NCBI RefSeq assembly: GCF_002514725.1
Contig: NZ_NTLB01000001.1
Location: forward strand, 992,001-1,056,000
DNA length: 64,000 nucleotides
Source: Mangrovitalea sediminis
Lineage (GTDB): Bacteria > Pseudomonadota > Gammaproteobacteria > Pseudomonadales > Oleiphilaceae
Direction: 5' to 3'
Of this stretch, positions 40,421-49,797 are shown piece after piece. The notes beneath the pieces are model-generated. The model ran no database searches. It had not been told where the DNA came from and saw only the letters and a list, made by a program, of their open reading frames with translations. The position numbers and the translations under genes are program-made. The stretch's first letter is position 1. Every line of letters starts with the position of its first letter.

Positions 40421-42007
40421 TTAACGCCGCCGGCGATCGGAACCCAGGAAACGTTCAACCAGATCGTGCATACCGTCAGCCAGACCGAGCAGGGCTTCGC
40501 TGGCCTTGTCGGCGCCGTCCGCACGATCGTTGCTCTCATCGGCGAGCTGGGCAATGCGGGTCACCTGCTCGTTGATGGAATCCGCCACTGCGCTTTGCTC
40601 TTCAGCCGCTGCGGAGATCTGTAGGAAGCGGTCGGTAATACGGTTGATGCCTTCCACCGTTTCCTGCAGGGAATGCACCGACGACCGAACCTTATCGAGA
40701 CCTTCACCGGCACGCTGCTCGCCATCGCTGGACGCCTCCAGCGCCTCCGTCGAGCGTCGCCGGAAGTCCTCGATCACCTCATGGATGCGGCTGGTGGATT
40801 CCCGGGTACGGGCTGCAAGAGAACGCACCTCATCCGCGACCACCGCGAAGCCCCGCCCCTGCTCGCCTGCCCGCGCCGCCTCGATGGCTGCGTTGAGTGC
40901 CAGCAGGTTAGTCTGTTCAGCGATCTCTGAAATCAGATTGACGGTTTCGCCGATGCTACCGGTTGCTTCACTGAGAGAGGCAATGGCCCGCCCCATATCA
41001 TTCACCCGGGCGACCAGACTCTCGATGGAATCCAGCGCTTCCCGCGCCAGCGTTGCCGCCGCTTCCGCATGGCTGTTGGCTTCCCCGGCTTCCTTGGCGC
41101 TTTCCGTGACGTTTTGCGAAACCTCCTGGATCGACGCCGCCATCTCATGGATTGCCGAGGCGGTCTGATCGGTCTCCGCGCGTTGGCGGGCAATAAACTG
41201 GGCGCCCTCGTTGATCAACTTGTGACTCTGGCCCGATTCGCGAAGCACCTCGACCGCCGTATCCTCGATCCGCATCAGGGCCGTATTCAGTCGCGCTTCT
41301 TCACTGATCAGAATCATCGCCAACTGGCCGAAGGCCCCATATTGATCCGAGTAGGTCAGTGCGATAAGCGGATCGGAAAAGGCATCGGGCCGCAGCGCGA
41401 TCAGGGCCTCGAAGCGGCTACGGATCATGGCGCGGGCCAACCCAAAAGCGATCAGGTTTGCCAGAATGATCACAGCTGCAGCAACCGTTGTCGAATCGGC
41501 AAAGACCACCCCCAGAACACTGACGATCAGAGAGAGGATAAAGGGCCAACTGGTGTCGATCACACCACGAACTTTCGACAGCGTTGTGAGCGCCGAGCCG
41601 CCTTTGTTCAGCTGGGAATAGAGTCTTTCGGCGCGGGCAATCTGTTCGCGGGTTGCCGCGGTCCGGACACTTTCGTAACCGGTAACCTGACCCTTCTCGA
41701 AAACAGGGGTCACGTAGGCGCTGACCCAGTAATGGTCACCGTTCTTACAGCGATTCTTGACGATCCCCATCCAGGGTTTGCCCGCCTTGATCGTATCCCA
41801 GAGATGCGCGAATACCGACTGAGGCACATCCGGGTGGCGCACCAGATTGTGCGCTTGACCGACCAGCTCGTCCCGAGTGAATCCGCTGATACGCACGAAG
41901 TCATCGTTACAGTAGGTGATAACGCCTTTCAACGTGGTAACGGAAATCAGGCGGTCCTGCTCCCCCACAGATTGTTCTTTTTGGGTAACCGGCAGATTAC
42001 GCCTCAT
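40421..42007 (-). CDS. PAS-containing methyl-accepting chemotaxis protein (Aer-like)
   Basis: A 528-residue energy/redox chemoreceptor. The N-terminal PAS domain (about residues 20-120: [40 protein letters not shown]) resembles the FAD-binding PAS of Aer. Two adjoining hydrophobic segments (about 155-200) anchor it without a real periplasmic domain. The C-terminal signalling hairpin has [20 protein letters not shown], the CheA/CheW contact tip. It is convergent with the BrnA-like gene and monocistronic. Signal input would be cytoplasmic redox state or oxygen. Confidence 0.9.
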   Translation of the reverse strand: MRRNLPVTQKEQSVGEQDRLISVTTLKGVITYCNDDFVRISGFTRDELVGQAHNLVRHPDVPQSVFAHLWDTIKAGKPWMGIVKNRCKNGDHYWVSAYVTPVFEKGQVTGYESVRTAATREQIARAERLYSQLNKGGSALTTLSKVRGVIDTSWPFILSLIVSVLGVVFADSTTVAAAVIILANLIAFGLARAMIRSRFEALIALRPDAFSDPLIALTYSDQYGAFGQLAMILISEEARLNTALMRIEDTAVEVLRESGQSHKLINEGAQFIARQRAETDQTASAIHEMAASIQEVSQNVTESAKEAGEANSHAEAAATLAREALDSIESLVARVNDMGRAIASLSEATGSIGETVNLISEIAEQTNLLALNAAIEAARAGEQGRGFAVVADEVRSLAARTRESTSRIHEVIEDFRRRSTEALEASSDGEQRAGEGLDKVRSSVHSLQETVEGINRITDRFLQISAAAEEQSAVADSINEQVTRIAQLADESNDRADGADKASEALLGLADGMHDLVERFLGSDRRRR

Positions 42008-42223
42008 GACTTCGGGACTCCGTAAACAACGGGGGGTATACCCCGGATAAATGTTAACGGCTGATCGACCCTTTCCGAATCCTTTTGCGAAATGAGTGGA
42101 GACAGCTATTGCAAATGAAAACTAGCAGATTCCGCGGAGTTTTCACGTAAACAAGAAGTCTTTTCCGGGAAATCAACAACAAAACCCGGCAGAACTCCTC
42201 GCGATAAAGGGCGCTACGGCCAT
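42008..42223. other. Upstream region of the chemoreceptor gene
   Basis: 216 bases with no gene. It lies between the chemoreceptor start and the terminator of the DUF302 gene; A+T-rich segments (42110-42180) may hold the leftward promoter. Confidence 0.35.
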
Positions 42224-42258
42224 AAAAAAAACCGGCTGACGGCGGCGCCGTGCCGGTT
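42224..42258 (-). terminator. Rho-independent terminator of the DUF302 gene
   Basis: On the minus strand AACCGGC (complement of 42252-42258) pairs with GCCGGTT, with a GC-rich loop, followed by eight T (A-run 42224-42231 on the plus strand). It lies about 30 bases after the DUF302 stop. Confidence 0.8.
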
Positions 42259-42285
42259 ATCGATCACTCGATGCTCAGTATAACG

Positions 42286-42669
42286 TCAACGGGCGGCTTC
42301 GACCATTTGGATGGTGGCATCTTCGACATCCTGGGCCGTTTGCAGCAGCGTTTCGTCCTGGGAGAGGCCCGCCAGCATGGCTGCAGGTTTGATCAGGCCA
42401 ATTTTGGTGACCTGGTTATCGGTGAAGACCGAAATTCGACAGGGTAAGGCCATATTAAGGCGCATATCAGCGGACAGCACCTTGGCGGCCTGCCCCGGAT
42501 TGCAAACCTCAAACACCTTGCATTGCTCTTCGAAGTCGATGCCCTTGCTGCGCAGGGTAGTGCCAAGATCATGGACGTGCAGCACACCAAATCCGTGCGC
42601 CTTAACCGCCGCTTCCAGATCGGTGGCGGCCTGTTCGAAGGATTTGTGGGTTTCCACAATGTAGTACAT
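42286..42669 (-). CDS. DUF302 domain protein
   Basis: A 127-residue cytoplasmic protein with the DUF302 layout: YYIVETHKSFEQAATDLEAA, the central VHDLGTTLRSKG region, CKVFEVCNPGQAAKVL with the characteristic VFEVCNP, then LPCRISVFTDN. DUF302 proteins form compact dimers and are often near redox or thiol genes; the biochemical role is unknown. It is monocistronic with its own terminator and lies beside a divergently read TetR/thiolase unit. Confidence 0.85.
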   Translation of the reverse strand: MYYIVETHKSFEQAATDLEAAVKAHGFGVLHVHDLGTTLRSKGIDFEEQCKVFEVCNPGQAAKVLSADMRLNMALPCRISVFTDNQVTKIGLIKPAAMLAGLSQDETLLQTAQDVEDATIQMVEAAR

Positions 42670-42768
42670 GAAATACTCCCGTCCGACGCATCAAAACCCT
42701 TGTTGGAGAATCTTCACACAGCCGCGCCGGAAACTCGAGAGCGGATCACCGAAATGATCGCTTTCCGG

Positions 42769-43341
42769 CTATTCCGCGCTACCCCGCAATGAGGTGCGGA
42801 CGGCGTCGACGATTTCCCCGGAAAAGTCCGGATCATCCACCGCCCGCGCCATCACCAGCGCGCCCACCAGGGCAGCCATGGCCGTTATCGCCCGCTGACG
42901 CGAAGTTCCCTGTCCTGTGTCGGGCACAACGGTCTCCAAGCGTTCAAACGTCTTCTGCAATCCTTCCGTGAAAGCCTTGGCAACAGCCGGGTCATGACGG
43001 TGCGCTTCGGCACCCAGGGCCGCATATGTGCAACCGTTCCCCGGATTGTCGCGGTGGGCAGGGGATAGATAACGCTCGACATAAACACGCCAGGGGTCGG
43101 CTTCCGCGTCGAATACCCGGGCCCAATATTCGCTGTTTTGCTCGATGGCGCGCGCCGTAGCCTGGGCAGCCAGATCTTCTTTCGAAGCAAATTGATTGTA
43201 GAAGCCGCCATGCGTCAGTCCTGCGCTCTTCATGAGATCGGCAATACCGATGCCATCAAAGCCTTTCTCGCGGAACAATTGTGCAGCCACATCCAGAATG
43301 CGCTCCCGATTCTCCGCCGCCTGCTTTCTGCTGACTTTCAT
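42769..43341 (-). CDS. TetR/AcrR family regulator divergent from thiolase
   Basis: A 190-residue TetR regulator: ERILDVAAQLFREKGFDGIG, then GLTHGGFYNQFASKEDLAAQ as the helix-turn-helix. The THGGFYNHF-type recognition helix and the C-terminal GCTYAALGAE motif place it with the NemR/TetR_C_6-like group. It is divergent from the thiolase gene, with 119 bases between, carrying a promoter and a direct repeat, so it probably represses that gene. Confidence 0.87.
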   Translation of the reverse strand: MKVSRKQAAENRERILDVAAQLFREKGFDGIGIADLMKSAGLTHGGFYNQFASKEDLAAQATARAIEQNSEYWARVFDAEADPWRVYVERYLSPAHRDNPGNGCTYAALGAEAHRHDPAVAKAFTEGLQKTFERLETVVPDTGQGTSRQRAITAMAALVGALVMARAVDDPDFSGEIVDAVRTSLRGSAE

Positions 43342-43372
43342 CCCGCCACTCCTCTATGCCCAACACCCATGC

Positions 43373-43419
43373 TTGACAGATTACATTACGGTCAACATAT
43401 AATCAATAAATTACGATCA
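43373..43419 (+). promoter_or_regulatory. Promoter and repeat of the thiolase gene
   Basis: TTGACA (43373-43378) and TATAAT (43398-43403) match sigma-70 hexamers with a 19-base spacer, slightly long. ATTACGGTCA (43385) and ATTACGATCA (43410) are direct repeats exactly 25 bases apart, over and after the promoter, and could be regulator half-sites. Confidence 0.45.
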
Positions 43420-43460
43420 TAATATAAAATGCCACAACCAGACCTACGGAGGAGAACGTC

Positions 43461-44759
43461 ATGAAAACCCTGCAACGCACCGCCATTCTCGGAGGCGTCC
43501 GCATTCCCTTTGCCCGCCAGAATACGGCTTACGCCGAAGCCACCAATATCGACATGATGACCGCGGCGCTGAAAGGCGTGGTCGACCGTTTCGGCCTTCA
43601 GGGAGAAAGACGGCTGGAAGTCGCGGGAGGTGCCGTACTCAAGCATGCCAGAGATGCCAATATCAGCCGCGAAGCCGCACTTGCCTGCGGGCTTTCACCG
43701 CAATGCCCCGCCTATGATGTCCAGCAGGCCTGCGCGACGTCGCTGGAGACAACGATCCTGATCGGCAACAAGATCGCCGTGGGCCAGATCGAGGTGGGCA
43801 TTGCCGGCGGCGTGGATTCGGCGTCTGACGCGCCCATGGCGCTGGACGACAATCTGCGCCAATGGCTTCTCCACTTCCGCCGTGCCCGGAACCGCAGCGA
43901 GCGGCTGCGCCTGTTGAGCCGTCTGCGGCCTTCCATGTTGTCACCATCCATTCCCAACGTGAATGAACGCCGTACCGGACTCAGTATGGGAGAACATTGT
44001 GAGCAAATGGTGAAACACTGGCGGATCAGCCGCGAAGCCCAGGACATCCTGGCGCTGGCCAGCCATGAGAACGGCGCCAAGGCCTATGCGCGCGGTTTCC
44101 ATGACGACCTGATCACCCCTTATGCCGGGCTCGATCGCGACAACAATCTGCGAACCGACACTTCCCTGGAAAAGCTCGCCCGCCTGAAACCCGCCTTTGA
44201 TACCACTTCCGGTAAGGGTACCCTCACCGCGGGCAACTCGACGCCGTTGACCGATGGCGCAGCTGCCGTGTTATTGGCTTCCGAAGCCTGGGCCCAGGAA
44301 CGGGGCCATACGCCATTGGCCTGGTTGGTCGATGCGGAAGCCGCAGCGGTGGATTATTTCGGCCCCCACGCGGACGGCCTGCTGATGGCGCCGGCCCATG
44401 CCGTCCCCCGCCTGCTCGCCCGCAATAACATGACACTGCAGGACTTCGACTATTACGAGATCCACGAAGCTTTCGCCGGTCAGGTACTTTGTACCCTGGC
44501 AGCCTGGGAAAGCGCGGATTATTGCCAGAACGTCCTGGGACTGAGCGCACCGCTGGGCAGCATCGACCGCCGCAAGCTCAACGTCAACGGCGGCTCGGTC
44601 GGCCTGGGCCACCCCTTTGCCGCCACCGGCGCCCGTATTATCGCCAGTGCCGCCAAACAGTTGGCCGAGCTCCGGGCCAAAACCGGACAAGCCGGGCGAA
44701 CCCTGATCTCGGTCTGCGCGGCAGGTGGCCTCGGCGTCACCGCCATCCTGGAAGGTTAG
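43461..44759 (+). CDS. Thiolase (acetyl-CoA C-acyltransferase, FadI-like)
   Basis: A 432-residue thiolase with all catalytic pieces: nucleophilic Cys in QQACATSLE (about residue 91), His in EIHEAFAGQ (about 335), GLGHPFAATGAR (about 384), and the second Cys in SVCAAGGLG (about 419). The longer length and RIPFARQNTAY start resemble FadI-type 3-ketoacyl-CoA thiolases of anaerobic or short-chain fatty-acid breakdown. There is no fadJ-like partner next to it. It is controlled by a divergent TetR regulator. A good Shine-Dalgarno (GGAGGAGAA) precedes the ATG. Confidence 0.88.
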   Translation: MKTLQRTAILGGVRIPFARQNTAYAEATNIDMMTAALKGVVDRFGLQGERRLEVAGGAVLKHARDANISREAALACGLSPQCPAYDVQQACATSLETTILIGNKIAVGQIEVGIAGGVDSASDAPMALDDNLRQWLLHFRRARNRSERLRLLSRLRPSMLSPSIPNVNERRTGLSMGEHCEQMVKHWRISREAQDILALASHENGAKAYARGFHDDLITPYAGLDRDNNLRTDTSLEKLARLKPAFDTTSGKGTLTAGNSTPLTDGAAAVLLASEAWAQERGHTPLAWLVDAEAAAVDYFGPHADGLLMAPAHAVPRLLARNNMTLQDFDYYEIHEAFAGQVLCTLAAWESADYCQNVLGLSAPLGSIDRRKLNVNGGSVGLGHPFAATGARIIASAAKQLAELRAKTGQAGRTLISVCAAGGLGVTAILEG

Positions 44760-44800
44760 AGTCCGGTAACCCGTCGTTCTCCAAAATGGCGAGGACCGCC

Positions 44801-44846
44801 CCCATGGCCATATCGGCATCAAGGCCATGGGAGCAGTCTTGCTCCG
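44801..44846. terminator. Two adjacent hairpins after the thiolase gene
   Basis: CCCATGGCC (44801-44809) pairs with GGCCATGGG (44823-44831); directly after it GGAGCA pairs with TGCTCC around GTCT. No T-run follows, so this may be a weak terminator or processing signal. Confidence 0.35.
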
Positions 44847-44978
44847 GTGCACCGCGTAAGCGGATGACAGTGATCATTTTAAATATCAAGACTTCCGATG
44901 TTCATCCCAAGGCGATACCGTGCAAGCTAGACGTTCATCTCTACGGAAACGGCGCATGATCGCGCCAGGAGAACAGCA

Positions 44979-45959
44979 ATGGACTATGTGAAATTCGGCT
45001 TAACCGGATTGGAGGTGTCCCGCTTGTGCCTGGGCTGTATGACCTACGGCGTCCCCCAGCGCGGCACCCACCCCTGGACACTCGATGAGGCCCGGAGCCG
45101 GCCGCTGATCAAGCAGGCACTCGACCTCGGCATTAACTTCTTCGACACGGCCAATGCCTATTCGGACGGCACCTCGGAGGAAATCGTCGGTCGCGCCCTG
45201 ACGGAATACGCTCGCCGCGAAGATCTGGTCATCGCCACCAAGGTGTTTATCCGCATGCGGCCCGGCCCCAATGGTGCAGGGCTGTCGCGCAAGGCGATCT
45301 TCACCGAAATCGATAACAGCCTGCGCCGCCTAGGCACGGATTACGTGGATCTCTACCAGATTCACCGCTGGGACTACGACACCCCGATCGAGGAAACCCT
45401 GGAAGCGCTGCACGACCTGGTGAAAGCCGGCAAAGTCCGTTACATCGGGGCCTCCTCCATGCATGCCTGGCAGTTTTCCAAGGCGCTCTACACCGCCCGC
45501 CTCAACAGTTGGACGCCTTTCGTCAGCATGCAGAATCACCTCAACCTGCTCTACCGGGAAGAAGAACGGGAAATGCTGCCCCTGTGCGCCGATCAAGGCA
45601 TTGCCGTCATGCCCTGGAGTCCGTTGGCTCGCGGCCGACTGACCCGCGCCTGGGATACAGGCAGCGAGCGCCAGGCCAGCGATGAGTTCGGCAAGACACT
45701 CTACGGTCACCGGGAAGAAGCCGATCGCCAGATTATCGAGGCGGTGGGACGGATTGCGGAGAGTCGGGGGGTTCCCCGAGCCCAGGTGGCCTTGGCCTGG
45801 CTACTTCAGAAGAAAGGGGTGACATCCCCGATCATTGGCGCCAGCAGGCCACAGCACCTGGACGATGCCGTTGCCGCATTGTCGCTGACGCTCAGTGACG
45901 ACGAAATTGCCATGCTGGAGAAACCCTATACGGCACAGGAAGTGGCTGGGTTTCGGTAA
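44979..45959 (+). CDS. Aldo/keto reductase
   Basis: A 326-residue NADPH-dependent oxidoreductase of the AKR superfamily: start VKFGLTGLEVSRLCLGCMTYG, catalytic Asp and Tyr in FFDTANAYSDGTSEE, Lys in LVIATKVF, His in LYQIHRWDYDTP, and cofactor-binding PWSPLARGRLTR and PIIGASRPQHLDDAV. It resembles YajO/YakC-type general reductases of small carbonyls. GGAGAA precedes the ATG. It is likely monocistronic, ending at the hairpin at 45989. Confidence 0.92.
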   Translation: MDYVKFGLTGLEVSRLCLGCMTYGVPQRGTHPWTLDEARSRPLIKQALDLGINFFDTANAYSDGTSEEIVGRALTEYARREDLVIATKVFIRMRPGPNGAGLSRKAIFTEIDNSLRRLGTDYVDLYQIHRWDYDTPIEETLEALHDLVKAGKVRYIGASSMHAWQFSKALYTARLNSWTPFVSMQNHLNLLYREEEREMLPLCADQGIAVMPWSPLARGRLTRAWDTGSERQASDEFGKTLYGHREEADRQIIEAVGRIAESRGVPRAQVALAWLLQKKGVTSPIIGASRPQHLDDAVAALSLTLSDDEIAMLEKPYTAQEVAGFR

Positions 45960-45988
45960 GGCCGTGAAAGGGATTGGAGTAAGACGGG

Positions 45989-46012
45989 AAAGGCCCGCAA
46001 TAGCGGGCCTTT
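45989..46012. terminator. Bidirectional terminator between aldo/keto reductase and lipA
   Basis: AAAGGCCCGC (45989-45998) and GCGGGCCTTT (46003-46012) form a perfect 10-base stem with a 4-base loop. A- and T-ends allow it to serve both convergent genes. Confidence 0.8.
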
Positions 46013-46018
46013 CGTCCA

Positions 46019-47068
46019 TCAATCGAGTATCCGTACCGTAATCTGGCCCGCTGCCGGCTCACTGGGAACCTCTGGTGTGTAAAGCCCCAGGTTGTTCTTC
46101 TCGAACACCCGGTCCGCCCGATAGCTGGAACGCACCATGGGTCCGGCCGCCACTTCCATAAAGCCCTTTTCCAGGCCAATGTCGCGATAGCGATTGAACT
46201 CCTCCGGGGAGTAGTAACGTTCGACCGGCAGATGGTTCTTGGTGGGGCGCAGATACTGGCCCAGAGTGAGGATATCGACACCGATGGCGAGCAGGTCGTC
46301 CATGGTGGCGAGGATTTCCTCGTCGGTCTCGCCCAGCCCCAGCATCAGGCTGGTTTTGGTCAGGATGTCCGGCCGGTATTGCTTGGCATGGGCCAGGACA
46401 CTCAGGGTTTTCTCATAGCCGGCGCGGGGATCGCGCACCCGGCTGGTCAGGCGCTTCACCGTCTCGACGTTCTGGGCGAAGACATCCAGTCCGGAATCGA
46501 CCACCTGCTCGACATGCGCCATCACCGCATCGAAATCCGGCGTCAGCGCCTCGACTTTCACCTGAGGCGTGCGCGTCTTGATCGCCTTAACGCAAGCCGC
46601 GTAATGCGCGGCACCGCCGTCGTCGAGATCGTCCCGGTCGACCGACGTCAGCACGATATAGCGCAACCCCATCAGTTCGACCGACTTGGCGGTATTCTCC
46701 GGCTCGTCGCTATCCAGCCAGCCCTTGGGATTGCCGGTATCCACCGCACAGAAGCGACAAGCTCGGGTACAGACAGCGCCCATCACCATGATGGTGGCGG
46801 TGCCGTTGTTCCAGCACTCGCCGATATTGGGGCAGTGCGATTCCTGGCAGACGGTACTCAGCCGGTGATCCTTCACATTCCGCTGTACCGCGTCATAGCG
46901 CTCCCCTCCCGGCATGCGTACGCGCAACCAATCCGGCTTTCGCTGCACCGGCGTTTCGGCGTGGGACGAGGCTTTGATTCCGTCCTTGATCGCAGAAAAA
47001 CCGTGCTCACTCCGGAACTTGGTGCCACTGACTACGCGTTTCTTCGGGGATTGGGAGGCTTCGCTCAT
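46019..47068 (-). CDS. lipA: Lipoyl synthase
   Basis: A 349-residue radical-SAM enzyme that inserts two sulfurs into octanoylated carrier proteins. Cys ligands of the auxiliary cluster are in [13 protein letters not shown] (C-x4-C-x5-C); the radical-SAM cluster is CTRACRFC (C-x3-C-x2-C). Further conserved pieces are [31 protein letters not shown]-like [13 protein letters not shown], and the C-terminal RSSYRAD with the essential Ser. No lipB is adjacent. An N-terminal extension of about 50 residues is within the family's normal range. Confidence 0.95.
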   Translation of the reverse strand: MSEASQSPKKRVVSGTKFRSEHGFSAIKDGIKASSHAETPVQRKPDWLRVRMPGGERYDAVQRNVKDHRLSTVCQESHCPNIGECWNNGTATIMVMGAVCTRACRFCAVDTGNPKGWLDSDEPENTAKSVELMGLRYIVLTSVDRDDLDDGGAAHYAACVKAIKTRTPQVKVEALTPDFDAVMAHVEQVVDSGLDVFAQNVETVKRLTSRVRDPRAGYEKTLSVLAHAKQYRPDILTKTSLMLGLGETDEEILATMDDLLAIGVDILTLGQYLRPTKNHLPVERYYSPEEFNRYRDIGLEKGFMEVAAGPMVRSSYRADRVFEKNNLGLYTPEVPSEPAAGQITVRILD

Positions 47069-47198
47069 GGATACCCGGCTTCGTATAAGGGTTTATGGGG
47101 ACTTTTAAGCCTAAACACTGCTCGAAGGCGATACAAGGTATATAGGGGAAATCACGGGCACGACATTAGTCGGTTCCCGTTCGCACAAGCCTCGTGCC

Positions 47199-47894
47199 TT
47201 ACTCGGCCAAAGCCCGCTCCGCCGCTTGGAGGGCATGCAAGCCGGTGGTATCGAACAGGGGTACGGAAGCATCCTCAGGCGCCACCAGCAAAGATATTTC
47301 CGTGCAGCCGAGAATCACACCTTCGGCACCACGGTCGACCAGGCGCTGGATGATGGCGCGATATTGGTCGCGGGAGCGGTCGCTGATGATACCGAGGCAC
47401 AACTCTTCATAGATGATCCGGTGCACGCTTTCACGGTCGGCCTCGTCGGGCACCAGTACCCCGATACCATGTCGGTGTATCAGGCGGTCCCGGTAGAACC
47501 CCTGCTCCATGGTAAACCGCGTCCCCAGAAGCCCCACGTTCTTTATCCCGGCACGCTTGATTTCCGCCGCCGTGGGATCGGCGATATGCAGCAGGGGAAT
47601 ATCGACCGCCGACTCGATGGCTTCCGCCACCTTGTGCATGGTGTTGGTACAGAGCACCAGGAAATCGGCGCCTGCCGCCGCCAGCGAACGGGCCGCCAGA
47701 GCCAGCAGGTCACCGGCCTCATCCCAGCGCCCGGCGTGCTGGAGCCGTTCGATATCGTGGAAATCGACGCTATAGAGGACGATTCGGGCAGAATGCAGCC
47801 CGCCCAGCCGGGCCTTGACGGTTTCGTTGATCTGGCGGTAGTACGGAATCGTGGATTCCCAGCTCATACCGCCGATCAGGCCGATGGTCTTCAT
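47199..47894 (-). CDS. Aspartate/glutamate racemase family protein
   Basis: A 231-residue protein of the Asp/Glu/hydantoin racemase family: MKTIGLIGGMSWESTIPYYR at the start, the first catalytic Cys in FLVLCTNTMHKV and the second in GVILGCTEISLLV. Both are present, so racemase activity is plausible. Closest in pattern to YgeA-type broad-specificity racemases. ATG at 47894 is preceded by AGGAT; an in-frame start 24 bases upstream lacks support. It is followed on the same strand by nothing close. Confidence 0.88.
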   Translation of the reverse strand: MKTIGLIGGMSWESTIPYYRQINETVKARLGGLHSARIVLYSVDFHDIERLQHAGRWDEAGDLLALAARSLAAAGADFLVLCTNTMHKVAEAIESAVDIPLLHIADPTAAEIKRAGIKNVGLLGTRFTMEQGFYRDRLIHRHGIGVLVPDEADRESVHRIIYEELCLGIISDRSRDQYRAIIQRLVDRGAEGVILGCTEISLLVAPEDASVPLFDTTGLHALQAAERALAE

Positions 47895-47942
47895 AAGGAT
47901 CCTCTCCTCCACACCCATTCCGAAGGATGCATCGGTTTCGCG

Positions 47943-48368
47943 CTACTGGGCGGCGTGCTGTTGCAGGTAGCCGACAATGGTCCTGATCTGGCTGTCCGTC
48001 AGGTCCTGCTGACCATATTGCCGGAGGTGCTGACGCATCCGATCCACCACCGCCGGCCAGGCTTGTGCCGAATGCAGCGAGGGCTGCGGCACGGCATGGC
48101 ATTGACCGCAGGCCTGGCGATACAGTTTGCGGGCACCGTCATGGTTGCCGGCCACGGCCGGCGCCGGCGCGGCATCGCTCTGGGCAGGTTCGGGGGACGT
48201 CACCGGCGCAGGTGACGGGCTCATCATACCGCCATTCATCATGCCGCCCCCCATCATCCCGGCCGACCTGGGGCCACCCTCTCCAGGCGAGCGGTGACAA
48301 CCGGCCATCAATAAGGTCACCGTCAGCATGGCACCCACCGCAAACGGCCACCTCCGTGCTGTACGCAT
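47943..48368 (-). CDS. Cytochrome c lipoprotein with Met-rich linker
   Basis: A 141-residue lipoprotein with signal and lipobox LMAGC (Cys about residue 24). A Met/Gly-rich run (AGMMGGGMMNGGMMSPSP) and Pro-rich linker follow, then a small cytochrome c domain with heme motif CGQCH. The Met-rich stretch could bind copper (inference). It sits 48 bases before the racemase gene on the same strand, possibly co-transcribed. GGGAGA precedes the ATG at 48368; an earlier in-frame start would add nine residues. Confidence 0.82.
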   Translation of the reverse strand: MRTARRWPFAVGAMLTVTLLMAGCHRSPGEGGPRSAGMMGGGMMNGGMMSPSPAPVTSPEPAQSDAAPAPAVAGNHDGARKLYRQACGQCHAVPQPSLHSAQAWPAVVDRMRQHLRQYGQQDLTDSQIRTIVGYLQQHAAQ

Positions 48369-48489
48369 TGTCTCCCGCTCCAACAAAACCGCCATTATGA
48401 TCTTGCCGCAATCAGCCTACGAGTATGCGTCAGAACCCTTTCGCCGACCATAAAGAAAAGGTCCCGGGCGCCTTCTGCCTGAGTGACGC

Positions 48490-48897
48490 TCAGGGATGCA
48501 TTCGAGCCCCCTTGGTGATTTTATCCACCTGTTTCTTCTCTTCACGTAGCGCGATGCCCACTATTTTTGCGGACTCCGGCCCGTATTCGGCGAAGACGGC
48601 ACGGTTCGCCGCATCGTGCCCCGTGCTGAACATCTCCTCGATATAGAGCGCCGTACATACCTGCCGCTCGAGAGCACGCCGATGAATTTTCGCCAACAGC
48701 GCGGCATCCGCCGCCAGCACGATTACCGGCTGAACGGTGAGGCTGTGGTATTGGTTACCGGCAGCATCTTCATAGGGTTGGCCAATGATTTCCGGTGCGG
48801 CGCCAACAATACCGCTCATCAAAAAGGCTGTGACATTCAGCTTCTGCCAGGTGTGTAAATCCTCTTTGACGACGATCGCAATCTTGGTATCGAACAT
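48490..48897 (-). CDS. DUF2000 domain protein
   Basis: A 135-residue cytoplasmic protein: TKIAIVVKEDLHTWQKLNVT, FLMSGIVGAAPEIIGQPYED, and ALLAKIHRRALERQVCTALY correspond to the DUF2000 fold, a group structurally related to peptidyl-tRNA hydrolase 2. The function is unknown. AAGGAGT precedes the ATG. It is divergent from the sirtuin gene. Confidence 0.85.
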   Translation of the reverse strand: MFDTKIAIVVKEDLHTWQKLNVTAFLMSGIVGAAPEIIGQPYEDAAGNQYHSLTVQPVIVLAADAALLAKIHRRALERQVCTALYIEEMFSTGHDAANRAVFAEYGPESAKIVGIALREEKKQVDKITKGARMHP

Positions 48898-49061
48898 GAA
48901 AACTCCTTGGTAATGGAAGCCAGGCCGCTAACCCCCTGTTACCGGATTGTGGCGCGACGTGTCCAAGCCGTCTTGAAAGAAATTGCGCTCTCGCCGTCGA
49001 CAGAAACCTGCACGACTGTTTTAAGATGTCGCCCACCGAGGTTGTTTCAGGAGGTCATACC

Positions 49062-49748
49062 ATGCCCGAACACATCGTCATACTCTCTGGCGCAGGCATC
49101 AGCGCCGAAAGCGGGTTGGCCACCTTTCGTGGCCAGGGCGGCCTCTGGGAACAATACAGCGTCTACGATCTGGCAACACCGGAAGCGTTTCAGGCACATC
49201 CCGACCGGGTGCTGCGCTTCTACAACGAGCGGCGCGATCAGGTCCGCGCGGCCCGGCCCAATGCCGCCCATAAGGCCCTTGCCGCACTGGAAACCGGCTA
49301 CCGGGTCAGCGTGGTCACCCAGAATGTGGACGACCTGCACGAGCGCGCCGGCTCGAGCCACGTGCTGCATCTGCACGGGGAAATCCTGAAAGCCCGCAGC
49401 TCCAGAGATCCCACGCGGGTCTATGCGCTGTCAGGAAATATCGAACTGGGCGACCTCTGCGACCTGGGATCGCAGCTCCGACCCGATGTGGTCTGGTTCG
49501 GCGAAGCGGTTCCCCGCCTACAGGATGCCGCCGTCCTTATGGCCACCGCCGACCGGGTGCTGGTGGTCGGCACCTCCCTCGAAGTCTATCCCGCCGCCTC
49601 GCTGCTGGATTATGTCCGCCCCGGTATCCCGGTCACCGTCATCAACCCTGACGCCAGCACCACCCCCAGCGGCGCGGAAAGCATCTCCGCTACCGCCTGC
49701 GAAGCCTTACCGGGATGGGTGGGGGCTTTGTTGGAGAAGGTCAACTGA
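49062..49748 (+). CDS. cobB: NAD-dependent deacylase (sirtuin) lacking the zinc cysteines
   Basis: A 228-residue Sir2-family enzyme: NAD-binding ILSGAGISAESGLATFRG, catalytic TQNVDDLHERAG with LHLHGE, and VVGTSLEVYPAASL. The FYNERR segment has the Tyr and Arg of class III sirtuins that prefer succinyl- and malonyl-lysine. Between LHLHGE and DVVWFGEAVP only one Cys remains, so the usual four-Cys zinc ribbon is absent, as in some bacterial subfamilies. AGGAGGT lies before the ATG at 49062. Confidence 0.9.
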   Translation: MPEHIVILSGAGISAESGLATFRGQGGLWEQYSVYDLATPEAFQAHPDRVLRFYNERRDQVRAARPNAAHKALAALETGYRVSVVTQNVDDLHERAGSSHVLHLHGEILKARSSRDPTRVYALSGNIELGDLCDLGSQLRPDVVWFGEAVPRLQDAAVLMATADRVLVVGTSLEVYPAASLLDYVRPGIPVTVINPDASTTPSGAESISATACEALPGWVGALLEKVN

Positions 49749-49797
49749 CCGATGGTGCCCCAACCCACAGGCGAGTCTGCTGAAGGCTGGTGGGTCC

